A DNA stretch of 11,052 nt. Origin: Bacteroidales bacterium UBA5326. Its GTDB lineage: Bacteria; Bacteroidota; Bacteroidia; Bacteroidales; UBA932. The translations under genes were made by a program, and so were the position numbers. The notes below the pieces were generated by a model, which saw only the letters and a list, made by a program, of their open reading frames with translations, did no database searches and was not told the DNA's origin. The stretch covers positions 1-11,052 of the forward strand of contig DHQY01000005.1 in assembly GCA_002408205.1 (NCBI GenBank). Reading direction: 5' to 3'. This document shows positions 4,933-11,052 of the stretch, piece after piece; within the stretch, counting starts at the first letter, position 1, and each line of letters opens with the position of its first letter.

Positions 4933-7122
4933 ATGACAAAAAAACACCTTTCTTTTTGGACGACCCTTTGTCTGGTCGCTTTCTCATTAACGGCCTTCGG
5001 CCAGAATACATATGATTCCATCCCGGTTCCGCTGGGAGAAATAGTTGTTACAAGTCTCAGACTCAACAGGCAGATAAAAGAACTTCCTGTCTCCATGGTA
5101 GTTGTTGATTCTTCTGATTACCAGAAACGTTCTGCCCTTACGCTTGCCAATGTTCTGGAAGAAGAACCGGGTGTTTCGAGGGGCGGAGACGGGGTTTGGG
5201 CCACAAACATCAATGTGCGCGGTTTTAATGAAGACCGCCTGGTGATCCTTATTGACGGGAACAGGGTGGAAACGGCCACCGACCTTACGGCATCGCTCAG
5301 TATGATTGATGTTAACGATATTGAACGGGTAGAGGTGATCAAGGGAGCACAGTCTTCCCTGTACGGCACCGGAGCCATGGGCGGCATTGTGAATATTATT
5401 ACTAAACAGGGCCATTTTGCTGTAAAGCCTTATGTGTCGGCCGATGTCATATCGGGTTTTGCTTCCGTTAACAGGCTGTTTTCCAATTATGCCTCGGTCA
5501 GTACCGGATCCCGGAAATGGTTTCTGAATGTAGCCGGGACATACGCCAAAGCGGACGATTTACGTACACCGGACGGCATTTTGCCCAACAGTCAATATAC
5601 CACAAATAACATTTCGGCAAAATTCGGGGCAAAACCCCTGCCCAACCATCTGTTTAAAATGCAATACCAACGCAACTGGTCTGCCAATGTAGGCATTCCG
5701 GGCGGAAATGCTTTTCCCGGACCTGCCACGGCAACATACACAGATATTGGACGTCATTTGCTATCGGCCAGTTACCAGATATCCAACATAACAGAGAAGT
5801 GGTCTTCTCTGGAACTAAAGTATTTTACCCAATATATTGTCCGTGACGTGGCTATGGAGCCTAATACCGTGACGGAGGCCACCCTTCCCAACGGGAATAC
5901 CCAGCGTACAACCCCGGAGGTTTTTTACCCTACAGGGAAACACCTTACCAATGGAGTGCAGTTACAGAGTACATGGGATTTGTCGGCCAGAAATGTGCTT
6001 ATCGCGGGTGTGGATGTGTGGGGCCGCAAGCTTCAGACTGGAAGAGAGAAACACATTAGGGTAGATATCCTGAATCCCGCCGGGACCATAATCAAAACCA
6101 ATAACATTGTCAGGGGCGAGACCCCTATTCCACAATCGAGTTTTAGTAGCGCCGGCATCTTCTTTCAGAATGAAACACGCTTTTTAAACGACAAACTGAC
6201 CATGATTCTCGGCGGAAGGTTTGACGGGATTGTTGTAAAAAACGAACAGGGAATGGATGTAGACTATATCATTACCAACGGGGTAAGAAATGATGCACCT
6301 CCTACCCAAAAAGTAACTTTTAATGCCGGCCGTGAGAACAGTTTATCATGGAGTGGCAATGCAGGATTTTTATATAAGCTCTTTGAGCAGACTCATCTGT
6401 CCCTGAATCTGGCCAGGGCTTTCAGATCCCCTTCGCTGGAAGAACGTTTCAAGTTCATTGACCTTGGCAATTACGTGCGCCTGGGTGATCGCTCCCTCAA
6501 GCCCGAAACATCTTATTCGGCAGATCTGGGGCTCAGGATCTGGAAATCAAAATTTAACCTGCAGGCTGGATTGTTCTTAAACCGTTTGAGCAATATGATC
6601 ATAGAAACCCCGGGAGAATTTATCTATACACTTACGGCTGAATCCAAGCCAGATACCCTGCCCGCACTGGTCAATGCCAATGTAAGAAAAGCATTGCTTT
6701 ACGGGTTTGATATGAAGTTCGCCTATAATTTCAGTTCTGATTTTGTGCTCTACGGGTCGGGTGCCTATGTCAGGGGAATTGCCCTGGAAACAGAGGATAA
6801 TCTGCCACTTATACCTCCGCTTAACGGCCGGATGGGGCTACGTTATACTTTTAAGAAGGCAGGGTCGGTTGACCTTTCTGTATTCGGTGCGGCAAAACAG
6901 GATAAAATAGCAGAAGGAGAAAAAGAAACGCCCGGGTATTATCGGTTGGACGCCGTGCTGAATACGGTTCCCTTTGATCTGGGAATAGTCAGATTTCAAT
7001 TTTTTGCCGGAGTGGATAATATTACCAACAACCGATACACGAATCATCTCTCTACCAACAGGGGCAATATAAGTGTTGAACCGGGCCGGAATATCTATGT
7101 GCGCTTAAGATTGTCTTTTTAA
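4933..7122 (+). CDS. TonB-dependent outer-membrane receptor (BtuB/CirA-like)
   Basis: A 729-residue ligand-gated outer-membrane porin. A signal peptide (residues 1 to ~24, ending AFGQ) is followed by a TonB-box-like segment EIVVTS (36-41). The plug domain (about 45-155) shows NVLEEEPGVS, INVRGFNEDRLVILIDG, the IERVEVIKG motif and SSLYGTGAMGGIVNIITK. The remainder is a 22-strand barrel rich in aromatic residues, including LARAFRSPSLEERF and GVDNITNNRYTNH, closing with the C-terminal LRLSF (terminal Phe, as expected for barrel assembly). It lacks the carboxypeptidase-regulatory-like N-terminal extension of SusC-type receptors and has no SusD partner, which favours a metal-chelate, cofactor or small-molecule ligand over a polysaccharide. 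It starts one base after the TM1266-like gene. TonB/ExbBD are not in the window. Confidence 0.95.
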   Translation: MTKKHLSFWTTLCLVAFSLTAFGQNTYDSIPVPLGEIVVTSLRLNRQIKELPVSMVVVDSSDYQKRSALTLANVLEEEPGVSRGGDGVWATNINVRGFNEDRLVILIDGNRVETATDLTASLSMIDVNDIERVEVIKGAQSSLYGTGAMGGIVNIITKQGHFAVKPYVSADVISGFASVNRLFSNYASVSTGSRKWFLNVAGTYAKADDLRTPDGILPNSQYTTNNISAKFGAKPLPNHLFKMQYQRNWSANVGIPGGNAFPGPATATYTDIGRHLLSASYQISNITEKWSSLELKYFTQYIVRDVAMEPNTVTEATLPNGNTQRTTPEVFYPTGKHLTNGVQLQSTWDLSARNVLIAGVDVWGRKLQTGREKHIRVDILNPAGTIIKTNNIVRGETPIPQSSFSSAGIFFQNETRFLNDKLTMILGGRFDGIVVKNEQGMDVDYIITNGVRNDAPPTQKVTFNAGRENSLSWSGNAGFLYKLFEQTHLSLNLARAFRSPSLEERFKFIDLGNYVRLGDRSLKPETSYSADLGLRIWKSKFNLQAGLFLNRLSNMIIETPGEFIYTLTAESKPDTLPALVNANVRKALLYGFDMKFAYNFSSDFVLYGSGAYVRGIALETEDNLPLIPPLNGRMGLRYTFKKAGSVDLSVFGAAKQDKIAEGEKETPGYYRLDAVLNTVPFDLGIVRFQFFAGVDNITNNRYTNHLSTNRGNISVEPGRNIYVRLRLSF

Positions 7123-7157
7123 ATCTTTTCTGTATCTTTACTTTCTTTCGGAAAGTA
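7111..7157 (+). promoter_or_regulatory. Possible promoter and hairpin before the YiiX-like gene
   Basis: TTG (7111-7113) and TATCTTTA (7133-7140) are spaced by 19 bases and match the -33/-7 pattern except for the final G of the -7 box. TACTTTC (7139-7145) pairs perfectly with GAAAGTA (7151-7157) around TTTCG, ending six bases before the ATG at 7164. The hairpin lacks a proper T-run, so it is a poor terminator. It could instead reduce access to the start codon. Confidence 0.35.
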
Positions 7158-7163
7158 TTTCAA

Positions 7164-7946
7164 ATGAAGGTGCTTAATAGAATTATCGGTTTTTCGGCGG
7201 TATTTTGTGTACTCTGTATCCTTTTTTCATTATTCTTTCCGGGCAATATAAGGTTTGTTGACAATATCAGATTGTTTTTTCAGAAACCACTGGTCAGATG
7301 GGCCGGAAAAATTCATATAAAACCCGTTGTCTCTGAAGATATTGATATTAACTTTGATGAACTCAGAGACTTTATTAAAGATTTACCGCCGGGCAGTATA
7401 TTCTTTACCCGGACCCGAAACTATCCCCTATGCGAACTTATTCCCGGAGAATGGAAACATTCAGGCGTATTTCTTGGGACTAAAGCGCAAATGGCCTCAC
7501 ATATTGATACATCGGGTGCTTTGTACCATACGCTCGATACCCTTATGAATAGCATCGATATTTATGTACTTGACAGTCAGTCAGATGGCGTTAGCGTCCA
7601 TCCCATTCAGGAACTTTCCAATCTGAACGAGAGTTCGTGCCTTACTCACTTTGCGGCGTTTGCTTTTAACGGGAGATTACGCCAGAGAGGGGACTTCATT
7701 GGAAAAGCATTAAGTTTCTCGGGTGTGGCATACGATTATGACTGGATTACCGAGGATCCCGGTACCGTATTTTGCTCTGAACTCCTGTACCATTCATTAC
7801 GAGCCGTGGGACTTCACGTAAAAAACAGAACAAAGACCATTAGCAGAACAATCATTACTCCCGACGATTTGTTCCGGTATCTGAAACTCTATGCCGGAAA
7901 AAGAAAAATGTTTACTTTCTACGGCAGTATAAGTAAACAAAAGTAA
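7164..7946 (+). CDS. Membrane-anchored permuted papain-like hydrolase (YiiX/YaeF/YebB type)
   Basis: A 260-residue protein with an N-terminal transmembrane segment or uncleaved signal (residues ~7-25) and a periplasmic or surface-facing domain. The circularly permuted NlpC/P60-like order is visible: the motif LPPGSIFFTR (74-83), then catalytic His99 in EWKHSGVFLG, then catalytic Cys204 in VFCSELLYHSL, i.e. His before Cys. SFSGVAYDYDW (184-194) precedes the Cys as in YiiX relatives. The family contains amidases or thioesterases acting on peptides, N-acyl lipids or lipoproteins; the substrate here cannot be inferred. Its nearest strong promoter candidate is weak, so read-through from the TonB receptor (41 bases upstream) is possible. 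There is no obvious Shine-Dalgarno site. The gene stops just before the rpsP promoter. Confidence 0.78.
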   Translation: MKVLNRIIGFSAVFCVLCILFSLFFPGNIRFVDNIRLFFQKPLVRWAGKIHIKPVVSEDIDINFDELRDFIKDLPPGSIFFTRTRNYPLCELIPGEWKHSGVFLGTKAQMASHIDTSGALYHTLDTLMNSIDIYVLDSQSDGVSVHPIQELSNLNESSCLTHFAAFAFNGRLRQRGDFIGKALSFSGVAYDYDWITEDPGTVFCSELLYHSLRAVGLHVKNRTKTISRTIITPDDLFRYLKLYAGKRKMFTFYGSISKQK

Positions 7947-7948
7947 AT

Positions 7949-7979
7949 TTTGCCGTAAGATTAAAATCACATATCTTTG
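7949..7979 (+). promoter_or_regulatory. Consensus Bacteroidetes promoter for rpsP-rimM
   Basis: TTTG (7949-7952), 19 bases, then TATCTTTG (7972-7979) match the Bacteroidetes housekeeping consensus exactly. Transcription should begin near 7985, giving an approximately 55-base leader before rpsP. The -33 box starts three bases after the stop codon of the YiiX-like gene. Confidence 0.8.
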
Positions 7980-8011
7980 CAGGCCTTTTCTCGAGAAGAT
8001 AAGGAAGTTAA

Positions 8012-8050
8012 ATGATTATTAACTTATTAAACAAACATTATGGCAGTTAA
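8012..8050 (+). CDS. Possible 12-codon upstream ORF overlapping the rpsP start
   Basis: ATG at 8012 opens a 12-residue frame (MIINLLNKHYGS) that stops with TAA at 8048-8050, overlapping the first codons of rpsP (8040) by 11 bases in another frame. It has AAGGAAG at 8001-8007, four bases before its ATG, whereas rpsP itself has only AT-rich sequence before its start. Part of that AAGG can pair with CCTT at 7984-7987. The frame may be accidental. Confidence 0.25.
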   Translation: MIINLLNKHYGS

Positions 8051-8612
8051 AATTCGTCTTGCCCGCCATGGCAAAAAAAATTACGCTTATTTTCATATTG
8101 TAGTTGCCGATTCCCGTGCACCGCGTGACGGTCGCCTGATTGAACAACTGGGTATTTATAATCCTAACACCAATCCGGCCACTATTGAACTCAACGCCGA
8201 ACGTGCCCTGTACTGGATCACAACCGGTGCCCAACCTACTCTGACAGCCCGCAGACTCCTTTCCTATAAAGGGATTCTTCTCAAGAAACATTTACTGGAA
8301 GGTGTAGCCAAAGGTGCTCTTACCCAGGATCAGGCTGAAGTAAAATGGGAGGCATGGATGCAGGAAAAGGATGCAAAAATATCTGCAAAGAAGGGTAAAT
8401 TGGCCCAGGAAACAAGAGAAGAAAAGAAGAAAAGACTCGAAGCCGAAGCTAAAGTTAACCAGGAACGTGCCGCCGCTTTACTTGCCAAACGTCAGGAAGT
8501 GGCTGCCAGGCTTGCTGCTGCCGCTGCACAGGCTGCTGCAAAAGCAGAAGAGACCATTGCCGAAATTGAAGGAACAGCTGTTCCCGAAACAGAAGAAGCT
8601 CCTGCTGAATAG
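8040..8612 (+). CDS. rpsP: 30S ribosomal protein S16
   Basis: A structural protein of the small ribosomal subunit. The S16 core is clear in residues 1 to ~80: VKIRLARHGKKNYAYFHIVVADSRAPRDGR, then LGIYNPNTNP and ALYWITTGAQPT. The protein is 190 residues, about twice the ~82 of E. coli. After residue ~85 comes a segment ending in a lysine-, glutamate- and alanine-rich tail (from ~110), probably a long helix or coiled coil, ending in TEEAPAE. Such tails are normal in Bacteroidetes S16. It has a consensus promoter at 7949-7979 and no Shine-Dalgarno site, as is usual for ribosomal genes of this phylum. rimM follows after three bases. Confidence 0.98.
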   Translation: MAVKIRLARHGKKNYAYFHIVVADSRAPRDGRLIEQLGIYNPNTNPATIELNAERALYWITTGAQPTLTARRLLSYKGILLKKHLLEGVAKGALTQDQAEVKWEAWMQEKDAKISAKKGKLAQETREEKKKRLEAEAKVNQERAAALLAKRQEVAARLAAAAAQAAAKAEETIAEIEGTAVPETEEAPAE

Positions 8613-8615
8613 ATC

Positions 8616-9134
8616 ATGACAGAAAAGGCACGGCTCATCCCGGCTGCCTCGGTCCAAAAAACTTTTGGAAAAAACGGGGAACTTCTGATAAGGTTTCTTT
8701 CAGATATCCCCGAAAACATGATTTCTTCTTTCAACGAAACAGAACCGGTATTCATTCTTTTGGATGAAATACCGGTTCCTTTCTATTTTGAGTCCATCCA
8801 GCCCAAGGGATCGGGCAAAGCCGTAGTTTGTTTCCAGAATTTCCTGTCAGAAAAATTTGCTTCTGAATTGGTAGGCAGGGAGCTCTGTCTGGAAGAGCAA
8901 ATGAGCAATGATCCGGATGTTGATGTGTCCGGTTATGTCTTTAGCGCATATTATTCAGACGGAAAAGAACATAAGGGTAAGGTAACGGCCTTTTTTGACT
9001 ATCCGGGGAATCCGTGTATTGAGCTGGAATTCACCGATGGGAAACGTTCTCTCGTGCCCTTCCATCCGCATTTTGTCAGGAAGCTGGACAAGAAGTCAAA
9101 GTTTTTAAAGCTATCTTTACCTGACGGAATCTAA
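8616..9134 (+). CDS. rimM: Ribosome maturation factor RimM
   Basis: RimM binds S19 and helps mature the 3' (head) domain of 16S rRNA. The 172 residues have the usual two-domain layout. The N-terminal beta-barrel (about 6-90) contains TFGKNGELLIRFLSD, the family G-x-x-G region. The C-terminal PRC-barrel (about 100-172) contains GYVFSAYYSDG, FFDYPGNPCIELEF and LVPFHPHFVRKLD. It starts three bases after rpsP and must be co-transcribed with it, matching the conserved rpsP-rimM pairing. The classic downstream partners trmD and rplS are absent here; an AraC-type regulator follows after five bases instead. Confidence 0.95.
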   Translation: MTEKARLIPAASVQKTFGKNGELLIRFLSDIPENMISSFNETEPVFILLDEIPVPFYFESIQPKGSGKAVVCFQNFLSEKFASELVGRELCLEEQMSNDPDVDVSGYVFSAYYSDGKEHKGKVTAFFDYPGNPCIELEFTDGKRSLVPFHPHFVRKLDKKSKFLKLSLPDGI

Positions 9135-9139
9135 TTGAC

Positions 9140-10294
9140 ATGCTACAGGCTGTATTGTCTACATTGCCAATGTTTGTGTGTGGGTTTTGGTTTCTGACCA
9201 TCATTCTGGACAGAGGCAGAACTTCACGGGCGCAAACAATGCTTGCCTTATTCATGTTCGCTTCTTTTCTGGTTTTTTTTGCCCATGCTTATTATTTTAA
9301 TCACGGGCAATTGTTTTTTCTGGCCGTTGAGAGCTTATACACACTCTCTTCTCTTTTGGTTTACCCCCTGTTCTTTTTGTATTTGTCTGCACTCACAGAG
9401 GCCCGCCCGGGCCGGCTCGGCGAATGGCTTATATTGACTCCTTCTTTTCTTTTTTTTATACTTGTGTCACTAATCTTCCTTCTCATGCCGGAGCAGGAAA
9501 CGGCTAAATACCTGAATTATGTACAAAACCACACAGACAAAGCCGGATTATCGGGCCTGGTGTTGCTGCAAGTATCGCTCATTCGTTTAAGCAGGCTGGT
9601 ATATATCATTCAGATAATACCGGTTGTGATTTTTGGCGTAAAAAAAATATCACGTTACCAGCAGGATTTGGAGAATTATTATTCTTCCCCCGGGGACCGT
9701 TCTTTATGGTGGGCAAGGAATATGCTTTATGTACTCATATCTACGTCAATGGTTTCCGCTTCTTTCACGCTCATAGGCAGAACGGTATTTGATCAGGCGT
9801 TAGGGATGCTTCTGATTCCCTCGGGACTCTTTTCGGTTTTATTGTATATTATAGGATATGTGGGTTATCATCAGCGTTTTACGGCTAAGGATTTTGCAGC
9901 GGAAATCTCCATCACGGATGATACTGCCGTACGTCCTGAAGAAGCTGAGCCCAACTTACGGGAGAAGTTGATACGTATGATGGAAAAAGAACAGGTATAT
10001 ACCAGGGAAGACCTTCGTATATCTGATCTTGCGCTTCTTCTGGGGACAAACAGGACCTATCTTTCCAATATTGTTAATCACGAACTGGGTTTGTCCTTTT
10101 CTGACTTTATTAACTCATACCGGGTGAAACATGCCAAACGGCTGTTAATGGATACTGCCTGTAAGCATTTCTCAATAAAAGGAGTAGGAGAATCGTCGGG
10201 GTTTAGTAACGAGGCCTCTTTTTTCAGGGTGTTCAAAAAAGAAACCGGGCAGAGCCCGGCTGCTTGGAGGTCATCGGTTAGAGCAGGTTCTTGA
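9140..10294 (+). CDS. Seven-transmembrane AraC-family transcriptional regulator
   Basis: 384 residues. About seven hydrophobic segments occupy residues 1-240 (for example MLQAVLSTLPMFVCGFWFLT, LALFMFASFLVFFAHAYYF, LVYPLFFLYLSAL, WLILTPSFLFFILVSLIFLL, LVYIIQIIPVVIFG and LLIPSGLFSVLLYIIGYVG). They are followed by a linker and a C-terminal AraC/XylS DNA-binding domain at about 273-378. The first helix-turn-helix is around ISDLALLLGTNRTYLSNIV. The second is in VGESSGFSNEASFFRVFKKETGQSPAAW, the conserved AraC signature. Such membrane AraC proteins are common in Bacteroidetes and presumably act while tethered to the membrane; the signal is unknown. It begins five bases after rimM without a separate recognised promoter, so it is probably co-transcribed. 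Its 3' end overlaps the convergent gene by 17 bases. Confidence 0.9.
   Translation: MLQAVLSTLPMFVCGFWFLTIILDRGRTSRAQTMLALFMFASFLVFFAHAYYFNHGQLFFLAVESLYTLSSLLVYPLFFLYLSALTEARPGRLGEWLILTPSFLFFILVSLIFLLMPEQETAKYLNYVQNHTDKAGLSGLVLLQVSLIRLSRLVYIIQIIPVVIFGVKKISRYQQDLENYYSSPGDRSLWWARNMLYVLISTSMVSASFTLIGRTVFDQALGMLLIPSGLFSVLLYIIGYVGYHQRFTAKDFAAEISITDDTAVRPEEAEPNLREKLIRMMEKEQVYTREDLRISDLALLLGTNRTYLSNIVNHELGLSFSDFINSYRVKHAKRLLMDTACKHFSIKGVGESSGFSNEASFFRVFKKETGQSPAAWRSSVRAGS
10235..10259 (-). terminator. Intrinsic terminator of the minus-strand gene, inside the AraC coding region
   Basis: On the minus strand CCGGGC (plus 10254-10259) pairs perfectly with GCCCGG (plus 10245-10250) around a three-base loop, and TTTCTTTTTT follows (plus 10235-10244). 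It lies 18 bases after the stop codon of the gene at 10278-11052. The same bases encode the conserved KKETGQSP segment of the AraC regulator on the plus strand. Confidence 0.7.
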
Positions 10295-11052
10295 ACATAA
10301 TATCTATGTATCCCGCCGTCCCGCTTGCTGCAAAAGAGATATGAGCGTAGTAGTTGCCGTATTTCGGGCCCCAGTATATTATGTTCCCGCTGCTGCTATG
10401 ATCCTCAAACCCGTAATCACCAATTTTGGTCCTGTATTTTTCTGCATCGGAGTTTTTTGCCCTGATGGTTACAGCCATATAAAACATATTGTCACTGTAT
10501 CCCACAAAAGTACAAGTTCCGGAAAAAGGCGGATAGCTTTTTAAAAAGGCATATTGGGCCGTGATTTTGTTCCAGTCTGTGTAGTCGGCGGGTTGTTCCT
10601 CTTCCTCCTCTTCCGAACCCGGAGGCGTAGTGCTTAAAGTAACATAAATCACCTCACCGGCGGGGACCTCTACGGCCTGGGTTTCTTTGTTCCCGTTCTT
10701 ATCTATGGCCGTAAGCAACCATTTACCCTTGTTGAGGATGGTATAGGCGAACTTCACGCCTTCATCAATTATATTACCAATGGCAACAGAGACAGAAGCT
10801 TTGGAAGGAGCGGAAGATGCCTGATTCTGGGCAATGACAATATCTGCCTGGTCCTGACTGTCGGTGTCTTCAACAACCACAAAAGATTTATTAGTTTCTG
10901 CAGTATTCTGGGCATCTGTTTTGGCCACATCTACCGTTTCTTTCAATGTTTCAACAACCAGGTCGACGCCTGCGTCTCCTCCGACAAGGCCCAAAATGGG
11001 GTCTTTCCATTTCATACCGGCGAGGTTGGAGGTGATGGCGGCGGCAATTTTG
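10278..11052 (-). CDS. Unrecognised acidic protein, 5' end outside the window
   Basis: The frame is open to the window edge. An ATG at 11013-11015 exists, but no ribosome-binding site precedes it, and the in-frame codons upstream (KIAAAITSNLAG) read as normal protein, so the true start is probably beyond 11052. At least 257 residues are visible. There is no signal peptide or membrane span in the visible part. The N-terminal part is helical and polar (ETLKETVDVAKTDAQNTAETNK). A likely beta domain follows (SVSVAIGNIIDEGVKFAYTILNKGKWLLTAID), then a linker with six glutamates (GSEEEEEEQPADYTDW), then an aromatic C-terminal domain with YGFEDHSSSGNIIYWGPKYGNYYAHISF, ending in FKNLL. I do not recognise the family. 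It could be a surface, phage or effector protein. It ends convergently with the AraC regulator. Confidence 0.7.
   Translation of the reverse strand, partial: KIAAAITSNLAGMKWKDPILGLVGGDAGVDLVVETLKETVDVAKTDAQNTAETNKSFVVVEDTDSQDQADIVIAQNQASSAPSKASVSVAIGNIIDEGVKFAYTILNKGKWLLTAIDKNGNKETQAVEVPAGEVIYVTLSTTPPGSEEEEEEQPADYTDWNKITAQYAFLKSYPPFSGTCTFVGYSDNMFYMAVTIRAKNSDAEKYRTKIGDYGFEDHSSSGNIIYWGPKYGNYYAHISFAASGTAGYIDIMFKNLL

Noticed and set aside
4987..5415. Long minus-strand frames inside the TonB receptor gene
   Set aside because: They are antisense shadows of a clear receptor coding sequence and show no recognisable protein features.
7920..7957. TACGGCA/TGCCGTA inverted repeat as terminator of the YiiX-like gene
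   Set aside because: The loop is 24 bases, no T-run follows, and the right arm overlaps the rpsP -33 element. It could be an operator but nothing else supports it.
8371..8755. Alternative frames over the rpsP C-terminal tail on both strands
   Set aside because: They arise from the repetitive Ala/Lys/Glu codons; the S16 frame explains the region.
1..11052. CRISPR arrays, insertion sequences or rRNA genes
   Set aside because: No regularly spaced direct repeats, transposase frames with terminal inverted repeats, or rRNA-like sequence were seen.

Overview
The window looks like chromosome from an anaerobic member of the Bacteroidetes, most likely Bacteroidales. The evidence is an S16 protein with a long Ala/Lys/Glu-rich C-terminal extension, several promoters of the Bacteroidetes form TTTG-N19..21-TAnnTTTG, mostly weak Shine-Dalgarno sites, a TonB-dependent receptor, and a 7-TM/AraC hybrid regulator. 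The species cannot be named from this sequence.

Layout. (1) 1-230: the 3' part of tRNA-Pro(CGG), then an intrinsic terminator. (2) 240-2017: an AT-rich two-gene abiEi-abiEii toxin-antitoxin/phage-defence operon with its own -7 box and candidate operator, placed next to the tRNA as accessory DNA often is. (3) 2082-4515, minus strand: a complete NitT/TauT-type ABC importer (lipoprotein, permease, ATPase) closed by an intrinsic terminator. (4) 4533-7122, plus strand: transcribed away from the importer, a small TM1266-like protein (the putative iron-only hydrogenase system regulator family) and, one base later, a TonB-dependent outer-membrane receptor. The two transcripts start from interleaved promoters, and the plus-strand transcript has a structured ~100-nt leader whose alternative pairing reaches the Shine-Dalgarno site. 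(5) 7164-7946: a membrane-anchored permuted papain-like (YiiX/YaeF-type) protein. (6) 7949-10294: a consensus promoter, then rpsP, rimM and a 7-TM AraC-type regulator, tightly spaced. (7) 10278-11052, minus strand: the 3' part of an unrecognised acidic protein, convergent with and overlapping the AraC gene. Its terminator lies inside the AraC coding sequence.

The most interesting unit is 2104-7122. Together the genes form a full route across the envelope: TonB receptor (outer membrane), lipoprotein (periplasm), permease and ATPase (inner membrane). The cytoplasmic TM1266-like protein sits with the receptor under shared divergent control. The substrate is unknown. The working hypothesis is import of a metal complex or organic precursor relevant to [FeFe]-hydrogenase or related metallocofactor metabolism.
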